A stretch of 64,000 nucleotides of DNA from Clostridiales bacterium (lineage in GTDB: Bacteria > Bacillota > Sulfobacillia > CADDZV01), in contig CADDZV010000001.1 in NCBI GenBank assembly GCA_902812875.1, positions 62,001 through 126,000 on the forward strand. The letters are read 5' to 3'. Under the pieces are notes generated by a model. That model made no database searches. It saw only the letters and a list, made by a program, of their open reading frames with translations, and was not told the DNA's origin. A program made the translations under genes and the position numbers. Below, one piece after another: positions 15,988-24,334 of this stretch (position 1 is its first letter; every line of letters starts with the position of its first letter).

Positions 15988-16963
15988 TGCCGTTGGCACG
16001 CTCCTTCCGGACGAGCTCCACGAACGCCTTTTCAAGATCAGGCTCCTCCTGCGTGATGGAAGCGATATCGGCGTTTGCTTGCCGCATCACGTCGATCAAG
16101 CGGTAAATGTCCTGCCCGTTGATGAGCTGCACCCGCACACTCGGGTCGTGGCCGTCGCTGGTTATTACGGCCTGGGGGAATTGCTCCTGAATGATTTCCT
16201 GGCCTTCCCTGGTGAGGTCCCGAGCGAGTTTTACCAAGTACTCCCGCGTGCGGAATAGAGCCAAAAGGTTTTGCACTTGGTCGTCGGCAATGATGCGCCC
16301 GTTGGCCATGATCACCACCCGCTCGCACACGTCCTGGACGACCGCCATGTCGTGGCTGCTTATGACGATGGTGCGTCCCTCGTCGCGCACCATGTCCTTG
16401 ATCGCCTGCCGCAGTTGGTAGGAAGTCTCCACATCCAGCCCGAGGGTGGGCTCATCGAGAAAAACAAGCGGCGTCCGTTTCGCCAGTGCACAGGCCACGG
16501 CCACTTTCTGCTTGTTGCCCTGGGAAAGCTCCAACACGGTGGTGTCTTTTTTGTCCTCGAGGCCAAACCGCTGCAAAAGCTGTTGAAAATAAAGGGCCCC
16601 GTCCCGGCCCCCGATACCGTTCAAGCCGGCAAAATACTCGAGATTTTCCCACACACTCAATCGCCAGTAAATATTCCGTGCTCCTTCTAGCACTGCTGCC
16701 ACCCTGGACATGGCCGCTGCCCGCTGGCGGCGGGCATCATATCCGCAGACGCTGATCTCGCCGCCGTCCGGTTCCATAAGCCCCAAGATGCACTTGATCG
16801 TGGTGGTCTTGCCAGCACCGTTTGGACCTAGCAAACCGACGATCTTGCCGTATGCCACCTCGACGCTGATATGATCCACGGCCACGACCGGCGGCTTGTG
16901 ACGCTTGGTAAATTTCTTGTGCAGGCCGGCCACGGCCAGCGCCACGTCCGTGCGTGCCCCCAC
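15980..16963 (-). CDS. ABC exporter ATP-binding protein
   Basis: A 327-residue ABC ATPase of the DrrA/CcmA-like exporter class. Walker A is GPNGAGKTTT, the signature LSQGNKQ and Walker B LVFLDEPTLGLD, followed by a C-terminal 90-residue extension common to ABC-2 partners. The start is GTG at 16963, with AAGGGGG eight bases upstream; an ATG at 16999 lies inside the promoter and is unlikely. It is the first gene of a two-gene operon with its own sigma-A promoter. Confidence 0.9.
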   Translation of the reverse strand: MGARTDVALAVAGLHKKFTKRHKPPVVAVDHISVEVAYGKIVGLLGPNGAGKTTTIKCILGLMEPDGGEISVCGYDARRQRAAAMSRVAAVLEGARNIYWRLSVWENLEYFAGLNGIGGRDGALYFQQLLQRFGLEDKKDTTVLELSQGNKQKVAVACALAKRTPLVFLDEPTLGLDVETSYQLRQAIKDMVRDEGRTIVISSHDMAVVQDVCERVVIMANGRIIADDQVQNLLALFRTREYLVKLARDLTREGQEIIQEQFPQAVITSDGHDPSVRVQLINGQDIYRLIDVMRQANADIASITQEEPDLEKAFVELVRKERANGNG

Positions 16964-16997
16964 GGGCTCAACCCCCTTCCATAAACTTCCCTGGAGC

Positions 16998-17027
16998 ATT
17001 ATACGGACCACGTATCTACATTGTCAA
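16998..17027 (-). promoter_or_regulatory. Consensus sigma-A promoter of the ABC-2 exporter operon
   Basis: On the minus strand a perfect -35 (TTGACA, 17022-17027) and a perfect -10 (TATAAT, 16998-17003) are separated by 18 bases. Transcription would start near 16990, about 28 bases before the GTG of the ATPase. This is the best-matched housekeeping promoter I found in the window. Confidence 0.85.
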
Positions 17028-17178
17028 TCACGACTATTAACATCGTTAAGCTACCGAGTTAAAACTGTGGAGGCGGCCGGACAGCGGCCGTCGGCATGGC
17101 CCCGGCGCCGGCCAAAACTTGAACAACGATAATGCTGACTGATGATGGCGAGAGCAACCTGACAAAGCGGATGGCAAA

Positions 17179-18432
17179 TCAAGGCATAAACTTGAATTTT
17201 CCGTACAGCTGTGAGCCGCGCACAAGGGCGTGCTTGCCGAAGCGGGCACGGATTTCATCTACAACCCGATCCACCTGGCGCCTTCTGACCGCCGCGCCGG
17301 AAGCGTCAAAGTCGAGCAGTTGTTGTTGCCAGTCGGATTCAGCAATCAGGCCGCCCAGTTCCACACCCAGAAGACGCACCGCCCGGCCGGCAGGCAGGTG
17401 GCGGTCCAAGAGCTCGCAGGCAGCACGATAAATCTCGTCCGTGGTGTCCGTCGGCACTGGCAGGGTCTTCGCGTGCGTAAAGTTGCGAAACGCGGGGGTA
17501 CGGATACGGATGCCAACCGTCCGGGCCAGATACCCGTTCTCACGGAGCCGGCCAGCCACCGCATCGCAGAGGCCGAGCAACACCGCCTTCTGCTCGGCCC
17601 GGTCACTGACGTCGTGCGCAAGCGTTGTTGCGTGGCTGAGGGACTTGGCCTGGCGGTCGAGCCGTGCGTCTATGGGTTCGGTGTCATCGCCATGGGCAGC
17701 CGCCCAAATATGCCGGCCGTACTCTCCGAGCTCGGTCTGCAAAACCGACAGATCGGCTGCAGCCAAATCGCCCACGTGCCGTATGCCAAGGGCGTGAAGC
17801 TTGGGGACAGTCTTTGGACCCACCCCCCAGAGCTCGCCCACCGCAAGCGGATATACCCGCGCCGACCAGCCATCGCGATCGAGTATAGTAAGCCCGTCCG
17901 GCTTCTGGAGCTCCGCTGCCATTTTGGCACTGACCTGCGACCAGCCGATGCCTACACTGACGGTCAGGCCGATTTCCGTCCGGATGGCCTGTTTCAGCCG
18001 GATGGCCACCTGTACTGGGTCGTGCCCGAGCGGCCCGAGCGATCCCGTCCAATCAAGAAAGGCCTCGTCGATTGAGGCCGGCACCACGAGCGGAGAAAAC
18101 CGCTGCAGGATGTCATACATCTGATCGCTGATACGCTGATATAACGCGTGGTCAGGTGCCGCCACCACGACGTCCGGCGGCAACAGGCGCCGGGCTTTTC
18201 CAAGCGGCATGCCGGCATGCACAGGCCCCCGGGCCAGGCGTTTGGCTTCGTAGCTCACGGAGAGAATCACGCCGTGACGCTGTCCGGGGTCGCCAGCCAC
18301 GACCACCGGCCGCCCATGCAACTTGGGATCCTCTAACGCCGCACAGGAGGCAAAAAACGCGTTGGCGTCAACCAGGGCAATGGTGCGGTCAGACGTACCA
18401 GTATCCCCCTGCCAAACAAGGTGAAAAAACAC
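17179..18432 (-). CDS. dinB: Y-family translesion DNA polymerase (DinB/UmuC-like)
   Basis: About 400 residues of a Y-family polymerase. The catalytic carboxylates are visible in ALVDANAFFASC and in ASIDEAFLDW, with SYEAKRLARGPVHAGMPLGKAR in the fingers and the helix-hairpin-helix region LWGVGPKTVPKLHALGIRHV. It copies damaged DNA. The start is unclear. GTG codons at 18432 and 18438 lack a ribosome site, and the only good site (AGGGGG, 18405-18410) points to an ACG at 18396, which would begin TSDRTIALVDAN, close to a normal family N-terminus. It lies downstream of the SASP terminator. Confidence 0.88.
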   Translation of the reverse strand: MFFHLVWQGDTGTSDRTIALVDANAFFASCAALEDPKLHGRPVVVAGDPGQRHGVILSVSYEAKRLARGPVHAGMPLGKARRLLPPDVVVAAPDHALYQRISDQMYDILQRFSPLVVPASIDEAFLDWTGSLGPLGHDPVQVAIRLKQAIRTEIGLTVSVGIGWSQVSAKMAAELQKPDGLTILDRDGWSARVYPLAVGELWGVGPKTVPKLHALGIRHVGDLAAADLSVLQTELGEYGRHIWAAAHGDDTEPIDARLDRQAKSLSHATTLAHDVSDRAEQKAVLLGLCDAVAGRLRENGYLARTVGIRIRTPAFRNFTHAKTLPVPTDTTDEIYRAACELLDRHLPAGRAVRLLGVELGGLIAESDWQQQLLDFDASGAAVRRRQVDRVVDEIRARFGKHALVRGSQLYGKFKFMP

Positions 18433-18481
18433 TACCACAAAAATCGCGTGCTTTCCTGTCGTCGAAAAACCTAACCCCGGT

Positions 18482-18520
18482 ACCCAAAAACACTGGGAGG
18501 AGGCCAAAAGCCTCCTCCCA
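18482..18520 (-). terminator. Intrinsic terminator after the SASP gene
   Basis: A perfect 11-base-pair stem (18494-18504 with 18510-18520) with a five-base loop is followed on the minus strand by GTGTTTTTGGG. It begins 27 bases past the SASP stop. Confidence 0.88.
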
Positions 18521-18546
18521 CGGGGAAACCAACCATAAAGCCAGCT

Positions 18547-18897
18547 CTACTGCCCCGTGCCTGGTGTCCCGGCATTCTGACCAGCCAGGGCCTGCTCGGC
18601 GATGGCGATCATCCGTTTCACCATCTGGCCGCCGATCGGCCCGCCGATCCTCCCGCCAATCGCGCCGCACTCCCGCGAGGTCATCTCACCCCAGCCGACC
18701 TGCTGGATTTTGGGCAAAAGTCCGAGCTCGGCTGCCACCTCATACTTGTATTTGTCGGTCCGCTGGTCCCAGGCGGCGGGAGTGGCTTCGCTTGGCGGCA
18801 AAGCACCAATCTCGGAAGCCACTTCAAACTTCAAGCGGTCAAGCGAAGGCCGGGCCTGGGGCAGCAGGCTTTCGTTGCCGCGACGGTTGCGTGCCAT
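18547..18897 (-). CDS. Alpha/beta-type small acid-soluble spore protein with duplicated N-terminal motif
   Basis: A 116-residue spore DNA-binding protein. The C-terminal half matches alpha/beta SASPs: GEMTSRECGAIGGRIGG, then GGQMVKRMIAIAEQAL. The N-terminal motif (LKFEVASEIG), which normally occurs once and includes the germination-protease site, appears a second time as YKYEVAAELG about 33 residues later. Usual family length is 60-75 residues. These proteins coat forespore DNA and are degraded at germination. AGGGGGG precedes the ATG, and a strong terminator follows. Confidence 0.88.
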   Translation of the reverse strand: MARNRRGNESLLPQARPSLDRLKFEVASEIGALPPSEATPAAWDQRTDKYKYEVAAELGLLPKIQQVGWGEMTSRECGAIGGRIGGPIGGQMVKRMIAIAEQALAGQNAGTPGTGQ

Positions 18898-19062
18898 AAA
18901 AATCCCCCCTTCTCAGTGTTTGTGTCGTGGTTGTGCTGCGACCAACCATAGTGTGCCCGCGAATGTTACATGCCATTTTCAGTCAGCACATTATTTTGCA
19001 GGTGGCATGGGACTGGTGCAAATTCGATGGGCACCAAAATGCTGGCTATGGAAAATACAATC

Positions 19063-19962
19063 TCAGACTCGTGCGTCCAATCCGAGCTGTCGCAGCGCCC
19101 CGTCAATGTCCTGCCGTTCGCCGAGAACCTCGTGAAACAGGTCGCCCACTGTGGCCAACCGGGCAGGCATCGTACGTATCGTAAACATCTGTGGGGTAAC
19201 GCGCGGCAGTTCTTCCCAGCGCAGCGGCGCCGACACCGGGGCACCGTCCAGCGGCCGTGGGCTGTAGGGTGCCACGAGCGTTTTGCCGAGCACGTTCTGC
19301 AGGTGGTCCACGTAGAGCTTCCCGCCCCGGCGGGCGACGGTCCTTTCCCGCGTCACGAGCCACGGCACGGAGTCGCGCAGAAGGTCGCCCACTGCCCCCA
19401 CGAACGCGGCCAGGGTAGCGTAGGTGTAGCGAGGCACGACCGGCACATAGATGTGCACACCGGTCGCTCCCGAGGTTTTGGGGAAGCCGCGGAGTCCGAA
19501 TGCGTCTAACACTTGCTTGACGAGCAGGGCCGCCTGCACCGCCTCCGCGAAGCCGGCCGGCGGGTCTGGGTCAAGGTCGATAACGGCAAAGTCGGGAACG
19601 TAGGGACTTTCGGTGCGGCTTAGCCACGGGTGGATCTCGATGACCGCCTGGTTGCCCAGCCACTGCAGCGTGGCCAAGTCCTGGCACAGGATGTACCGCA
19701 CCGCGCGGTCCCCGTGTGCAAAGGTGTAAGTCTTTATCCAGCCAGGCGCGTACGCCGGAGCGTTCTTCTGGTAAAAGCCGCCGGACTGGATGCCGCGCGG
19801 AAACCGGGTGAGCGAAAGGGGCCGGTCGCGAAGATGCGGTAGCATGGCGTCTGCCACGGCGGTGAGGTAAGAAACTAGCTCAGCCTTGGTAATGCCGTCC
19901 CCGGGCCACAAAACCCGGTCCAGATGCGTGAGCTGGACGCGGCGGCTTGACAGGACGCTCAT
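19063..19962 (-). CDS. ligD: LigD-type polymerase/primase domain protein (NHEJ)
   Basis: A 299-residue stand-alone LigD polymerase domain. It has the catalytic metal-binding strand FAVIDLDPDPP, the SGATGVHIYVPV motif with the catalytic His, and RTMPARL near the end. In NHEJ it fills gaps and adds ribonucleotides at broken ends. Its ATG overlaps the ligase stop (ATGA), so both are made together. In most species this domain is fused to the ligase; here it is a separate gene. Confidence 0.93.
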   Translation of the reverse strand: MSVLSSRRVQLTHLDRVLWPGDGITKAELVSYLTAVADAMLPHLRDRPLSLTRFPRGIQSGGFYQKNAPAYAPGWIKTYTFAHGDRAVRYILCQDLATLQWLGNQAVIEIHPWLSRTESPYVPDFAVIDLDPDPPAGFAEAVQAALLVKQVLDAFGLRGFPKTSGATGVHIYVPVVPRYTYATLAAFVGAVGDLLRDSVPWLVTRERTVARRGGKLYVDHLQNVLGKTLVAPYSPRPLDGAPVSAPLRWEELPRVTPQMFTIRTMPARLATVGDLFHEVLGERQDIDGALRQLGLDARV

Positions 19963-20903
19963 TTTTCGCTGCTCCCCGGTGAAAGGACGCAGTCGGAAGG
20001 CAAAAGGTCCGGCCGCAGTCCGGCAAAAGAGGCGTGCCGGATGCGCCCGTCCGGGGTGATCTCGAGATAGCGTACCCGGCAACAGACTTGTGGTTCTACA
20101 TAGACCACCGTACCGTGCGCCTTCAGCTCGGAAGGACGCGGCCCGCGGCCAGGTGCGAAAGGGCTTTGGGCACGGGCCAAAAGCTGTTTCACAACCAGCT
20201 CCTTCTCCCGCTCCCCAAAGCCGGTGCCCACGTAACCCAGGAACCAAAGTCCGTCTTTCTGCCACCCTCCGACGAGTAGGGCCGCAAACGGACCGCCGCC
20301 AGCCGCACTTTCAGTGTAGCCGCAAATCACCGCGTCCAGGTCACGCCATGCCTTGATCTTCAGCCAGTGTGCCGTCCGCCGCCCCGGAAGGTATGGGCTT
20401 GCCAGCTCCTTCGCCATCAGTCCCTCGAGTCCGGCCTGACGGACAGATTCAAAATACTGACGGCCATACTGCTGAATGCCTTCGGAAATCACCAGTGGCG
20501 GCTTTGCCGCCACCCACTGGTGCAAAAGTTCCCGGCGTTGCCAAAGCGGCTTTTCCAGTACGGCCTGGCCATCGACGTACAGGAGATCAAAAGCAACGTA
20601 CGCCACTTGTCCTTCGCCTGCCTGCAAGGCGGAGAAGCTCGGGCGGCCGCGAACAACGGCCACGATCTCGCCATCCAGGATGAGGCGGTGGCCGGCCGCA
20701 TTTTCATGCATCCGGCCCAGGGTGGCAAATCGGTGAGTGATGTCGGCGCCGTGGCGGCTGCGGAGCCTTGTGCGATCGCCCAAAAAGGCCAGCCCCCGGT
20801 AGCCGTCCCACTTGACTTCGAACAGGTGGGCAGGGGAATCAAAAGGCTCCCGGGCTTCCTGGGCCAGCATGGGCAAAAGTCCAGTGTCAAAAAGGTCGCT
20901 CAT
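19959..20903 (-). CDS. ligD: ATP-dependent DNA ligase, LigD ligase-domain type (NHEJ)
   Basis: A 314-residue ATP-dependent ligase. The adenylated lysine lies in motif I (EVKWDGYRG, Lys31). Further nucleotidyltransferase motifs are RSRHGADITHRF, LILDGEIVA, EGLMAKE and WLKIKAWR, and an OB-fold follows. It seals double-strand breaks brought together by Ku. Its ATG overlaps the Ku stop and its own stop overlaps the polymerase-domain start. There is no phosphoesterase domain. Confidence 0.93.
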   Translation of the reverse strand: MSDLFDTGLLPMLAQEAREPFDSPAHLFEVKWDGYRGLAFLGDRTRLRSRHGADITHRFATLGRMHENAAGHRLILDGEIVAVVRGRPSFSALQAGEGQVAYVAFDLLYVDGQAVLEKPLWQRRELLHQWVAAKPPLVISEGIQQYGRQYFESVRQAGLEGLMAKELASPYLPGRRTAHWLKIKAWRDLDAVICGYTESAAGGGPFAALLVGGWQKDGLWFLGYVGTGFGEREKELVVKQLLARAQSPFAPGRGPRPSELKAHGTVVYVEPQVCCRVRYLEITPDGRIRHASFAGLRPDLLPSDCVLSPGSSEK

Positions 20904-21694
20904 GGCGGCGGCAGTGTGCCCCGCCCTTGCAGCTGTGCAACCGACGCCCGCAAGGCTTCGATGAGGTTTGCAAGTGGCACCTCCGGCGAGGGCGGCGGGG
21001 TCAGCACCGCCCGTCCAGCCAATTTGTCTGCCACCAGGTTTTGTAGCGCTTCCCGGTACGTATCATGATAGGCCGCCGGCTGGAACGGCCCCGTCAGGGC
21101 GTCCACTAGCGTCATGGCCAGGCGTTTTTCGTCCGCGCTGAATCCCGCTGCCACATCCACGCCGCGGAGTCCCGCCCATGGCCTGACCTCGTCGGGCCAG
21201 TACATGGTCTCCATCATGAGCACCTGTTCCTGGTAGACGCGCACCGTGGCCAGTGATTCGCGTGCCCGCAATGCCGATCGTGCGATCGCAACCCGAGCGG
21301 AGTCCAGCATGGCGGAACGTAGAAGGGCGTAAGGGCGCTCCCCGCCCTCGGCGGGTTCGAGGAAATATGAACGGTTGTAGTAAACCGGATCGATTTCCGC
21401 GAGGTTTACAAATCCGACGATCCTTATGACCTTGGCCTCTGGCACCGGCAGCGACGCCATTTCGTCACCGGCAACGGGTACGAACCGGCCCGGCTCGTAT
21501 TCGTAAGCATGCACGATTTCCTCGGCTGCCACCGTCCGCTCACAATGATCGCAAAACTTCACGTAACGGATGGGGGTACCGCACGCCGCATGGATGAGCC
21601 GGAGCTTGACGTCATGGTCCTCCGTAGCCGCGTACACGCGCACTGGTATATGAACAAGGCCGAAAGAAATTGCTCCCTTCCAGATGGCTCTCAT
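20900..21694 (-). CDS. ku: Ku family DNA end-binding protein
   Basis: A 264-residue bacterial Ku. It begins with the family signature MRAIWKGAISFGLVHIPVRV and continues with CGTPIRYVKFCDHC and DPVYYNRSYFLEP. Ku forms a ring on broken DNA ends and recruits LigD. No ribosome site is visible before the ATG. The 20 bases between it and ytfJ hold a small perfect hairpin instead (21700-21714), which suggests coupling to ytfJ translation. Confidence 0.96.
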   Translation of the reverse strand: MRAIWKGAISFGLVHIPVRVYAATEDHDVKLRLIHAACGTPIRYVKFCDHCERTVAAEEIVHAYEYEPGRFVPVAGDEMASLPVPEAKVIRIVGFVNLAEIDPVYYNRSYFLEPAEGGERPYALLRSAMLDSARVAIARSALRARESLATVRVYQEQVLMMETMYWPDEVRPWAGLRGVDVAAGFSADEKRLAMTLVDALTGPFQPAAYHDTYREALQNLVADKLAGRAVLTPPPSPEVPLANLIEALRASVAQLQGRGTLPPP

Positions 21695-21699
21695 GACGG

Positions 21700-21714
21700 A
21701 ACCGGCATCCGGTT
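21700..21714 (-). promoter_or_regulatory. Small hairpin between ytfJ and ku
   Basis: AACCGG at 21700-21705 pairs with CCGGTT at 21709-21714 across a three-base loop. It fills the space where the ku ribosome site should be and starts one base inside the ytfJ stop codon. Confidence 0.4.
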
Positions 21715-22269
21715 TTAGACCCGGGGCCGCCGCCGCCGGCGCTCGTGGCGGTCGGCCGTTGAGGAACCTTCCGTCCCAGCACCCGTGGCGTCGGCCGGGC
21801 CGACGTTGGCGTATTCGCCGGCCGGCGTGACCGCGCGGTGGGCGCCTTCCCCGCCGGGCCCGCGATAGGAGTGCCCGTCCCGCCCGGCCTGCCTTGCACT
21901 CCAGAGCTTTCCAAGTTCGCCGAGCAGCTCGGGAGCCATATCCAGCAGGCGTTCGGCGGCCGTGTCATTGTCCACGCCCAGGAAACGTACGCTCTCTTTG
22001 CCCACTACCAAAAAACCGACCGGCTGGATGCTCACCCCACCGCCACTGCCGCCGCCAAACGGCAGTTCGGCCTGGCTGCCGCCCGGCGACGGGGCCGTCT
22101 CGTATTCGCCCCCGCCGGCCGCGAACCCGAAACTGACCCGCGACACGGGCACAATGACATCACCCTGGGGCGTTGCAATGGCGTCCCCAACCACGGTGTT
22201 TACGTCCACCATGTCTCGCAGGTTTTCCATGGCTGTTTTCATCAGCCCCTGAATCGGGCGTTCGCCCAT
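21715..22269 (-). CDS. ytfJ: Sporulation protein YtfJ (GerW family)
   Basis: A 184-residue GerW/YtfJ protein. It starts MGERPIQGLMKTAMENLRDM and has the family core VVGDAIATPQGDVIVPVSRVSFGFAAGG and then a glycine-rich FGGGSGGGVSIQPVGFLVV. GerW is needed for proper spore germination in Bacillus. The C-terminal 60 residues are variable and end in a very basic HERRRRRPRV. GAGGTG precedes the ATG at 22269. The order DUF2953-ytfJ is conserved in Bacillota; the NHEJ genes follow directly. Confidence 0.93.
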   Translation of the reverse strand: MGERPIQGLMKTAMENLRDMVDVNTVVGDAIATPQGDVIVPVSRVSFGFAAGGGEYETAPSPGGSQAELPFGGGSGGGVSIQPVGFLVVGKESVRFLGVDNDTAAERLLDMAPELLGELGKLWSARQAGRDGHSYRGPGGEGAHRAVTPAGEYANVGPADATGAGTEGSSTADRHERRRRRPRV

Positions 22270-22310
22270 GCCGCTCACCTCACGTCTTGGTTTCTGCCGC
22301 CGCCACCACA

Positions 22311-22940
22311 TCAGGCGGCTTGGGTTGCCTTGCTGCTTTTGAAGGCGCGCGCCAGCTGCCAGCTCGCAAACATAATGTGGCCTAATGGCACGAGGGCTAT
22401 TCCTTGGATCGACAAGCCGAACGTGGGCTGGTCCCAAACCGGCAAGACAGAAAACCGCAGGCACGGCGTCTTGCGCGGACGGGTAGCCACGCGGAAATTG
22501 GCGTAGACGAACGCCTGCAACCACCCAAGCATCGTCCAGGCGGTGCCGGCGGCCAAACCGGTGGCAAACGGTTCACCGGTGCCGACCGTGACCACGACAT
22601 CGCCACGAATGATAAATATACGACGGCCGGTGCGCTGGACGACGGCTCGTACCCGGCGCCAGTCAACGCGGCCGCTGGTCTGCCGGGCCTCGTTCCGGAA
22701 GGCACGGAACCATGTCCGTGGATCGCCTGCCCGCGCAGACCACTGGTGTTCCCAGCCAAGCTCGGGCACCCAGTGCAAACGAAAGGCGATGTGGCCTGCG
22801 CCATTTCGCCCATGGCACTGCAACTGCCAGCTCACCCGCACCGGGAGCTGTCCGGCCAAAGCAGCCAGGGCAGTGACGGCGGCCAGCATAAGGAAGAAAA
22901 GAATGAGATCACGCGTGAGACCTGAGGCAGACATAACCAC
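22311..22940 (-). CDS. DUF2953 domain membrane protein
   Basis: A protein of about 209 residues with an N-terminal transmembrane helix (LILFFLMLAAVTALAALAG), basic middle region and C-terminal hydrophobic segments. It fits DUF2953, a sporulation-associated family usually found directly upstream of ytfJ and downstream of scpB, as here. The start is ambiguous: GTG at 22940 has GGGGTG six bases upstream, while ATG at 22934 is slightly further away. Function unknown. Confidence 0.78.
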   Translation of the reverse strand: MVMSASGLTRDLILFFLMLAAVTALAALAGQLPVRVSWQLQCHGRNGAGHIAFRLHWVPELGWEHQWSARAGDPRTWFRAFRNEARQTSGRVDWRRVRAVVQRTGRRIFIIRGDVVVTVGTGEPFATGLAAGTAWTMLGWLQAFVYANFRVATRPRKTPCLRFSVLPVWDQPTFGLSIQGIALVPLGHIMFASWQLARAFKSSKATQAA

Positions 22941-22985
22941 GGACAACACCCCGTCTGCCAGGATGTTGCCACGGGTTTCCAGTAT

Positions 22986-23552
22986 TTATGCAGTCTCGCC
23001 ACCGAGCGGAGGCAGATCCTCCAGGCTGCGGAGGTTGAAGGCGACCAGGAACTCCGTGGTGGTTTCGTAAAGAATGGGGCGGCCCAATGACTGTTTACGA
23101 CCAGCTTCGCGGATCAGGTGGTGTTCGATCAGCGTGTTGATGGCACTTTCGCAGCTCACGCCCCGGATAGCCTCGATCTCGCCGCGGGTTATCGGCTGGC
23201 GGTAGGCAATCACTGCCAGGGTTTCGAGGGCAGGCCCGGAGAGGTGGGCTGTCGGCACCGGCTCCCGCCGGCGATCCACAAACCGGGCAAACTCCGGCCG
23301 CGTGCGTAGCACGTACCCGCCGCCCACTTCGGCCACCTCGAGGGCATGGTGCCCCTGTGCCAAAGCATGGTTGAGCTGCATTGCGAGCACGGGCACCCGC
23401 CCCGGGTCGACCTGCAAAAGGCGTGCCAGCTCGCGGGCCGGCACCGGCTCCGTCGACACGAACAACACGGCCTCCAGCGCCGCCTGCAGCGTAAGATCTG
23501 ACGCCAGCATGCTGTCCGGCAGGTGGTCTGTCTCCGACGAATCGCTACTCAC
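22986..23552 (-). CDS. scpB: Segregation and condensation protein B
   Basis: A 188-residue ScpB with two winged-helix domains. Typical segments are LEAVLFVSTEPVPARELARLL, LSGPALETLAVIAYRQPIT and ETTTEFLVAFNLRSLEDLP near the end. With ScpA and SMC it forms the condensin that organises and segregates the chromosome. The GTG at 23552 overlaps the scpA stop (GTGA) and has GGGAG upstream. Confidence 0.95.
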   Translation of the reverse strand: MSSDSSETDHLPDSMLASDLTLQAALEAVLFVSTEPVPARELARLLQVDPGRVPVLAMQLNHALAQGHHALEVAEVGGGYVLRTRPEFARFVDRRREPVPTAHLSGPALETLAVIAYRQPITRGEIEAIRGVSCESAINTLIEHHLIREAGRKQSLGRPILYETTTEFLVAFNLRSLEDLPPLGGETA

Positions 23553-24325
23553 TGTCCGACGCTCCCTTGTTTGTGCCGCAGCCGCACACGCCACCCCGGT
23601 CCGGGGGCGATCAGAATATCGTCCCCGCGCGGAGATTGCACTACCGTGAGGCGGCCCTGATGTACAAGTTCCAAAAGGGCAAGAAATGCCGCGATTAGAT
23701 ATCGCCTCGGACGCCCCTGGCCGATCACCTCGAAAAAGCGCCCGTGCCCTCCCCGCCTGCGAAGCTCCCGCAGCCAGCTCTTGATCTGGGACAAGATGGT
23801 GGGACGTTCGGGTGTAAGCTCAGCAGGGGGGCTGTCCGCAAGGCGTGATTTGAACGGCCGCAAAGCCAACGCCAGCAGGGCGGCGTTCTGGCCCGGAGCG
23901 AGAAACCTGGCCGGCGGGGCCTCTGGCCGCCCCGACCGGTAGCCGTACTGGCTGCCAGCCAACGCCAAGGCCCGGAAAAGCCGGCCCGCCTCGGAATACC
24001 GCTCGTACTCGGCCAGCCGCCGCGAAAGCTCCTGGCGGGGATCGCCCGCCGCGTCGTCTTCGGCTTGCCCCTTGTCTCCGATCCGCGGAAACAGCATCCG
24101 GGCCTTGATATCAAGCAGGGTGGCGGCCATCACCAGAAACTCGCTGGCGATCTCCAGATCCATTTCCTCCACGGCTGTGAGATACGCCAGATATTGGTCG
24201 GTAATCTGTGCAATGGGAATATCGTAGATGTCGATCTTCTGCGCTCGGATGAGCTGGAGCAACAAGTCCAGCGGCCCTTCGAAGGTCTCCAGCCTGACTT
24301 GCAACTTGGCCGTTGTCAGCATCAT
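23549..24325 (-). CDS. scpA: Segregation and condensation protein A
   Basis: A 258-residue kleisin. The N-terminus shows the classic FEGPLDLLLQLIRAQKIDIYDI followed by FLVMAATLLDIKARML; the C-terminal winged helix follows. It bridges the SMC heads. AGGAGG precedes the ATG pair at 24325. It is co-translated with scpB and preceded by an M50 protease gene, a common order in Bacillota. Confidence 0.96.
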   Translation of the reverse strand: MMLTTAKLQVRLETFEGPLDLLLQLIRAQKIDIYDIPIAQITDQYLAYLTAVEEMDLEIASEFLVMAATLLDIKARMLFPRIGDKGQAEDDAAGDPRQELSRRLAEYERYSEAGRLFRALALAGSQYGYRSGRPEAPPARFLAPGQNAALLALALRPFKSRLADSPPAELTPERPTILSQIKSWLRELRRRGGHGRFFEVIGQGRPRRYLIAAFLALLELVHQGRLTVVQSPRGDDILIAPGPGWRVRLRHKQGSVGQ

Positions 24326-24334
24326 GCCGTCCTC

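Noticed and set aside
17179-18520. LexA-type SOS box near the polymerase gene
   Set aside because: I looked for a CGAAC-N4-GTTCG-like palindrome upstream and found none.
18898-18985. Sigma-G type promoter before the SASP gene (CACACTA on the minus strand)
   Set aside because: The -10-like element is present, but no -35 match lies at 17-18 bases, so I did not list it.
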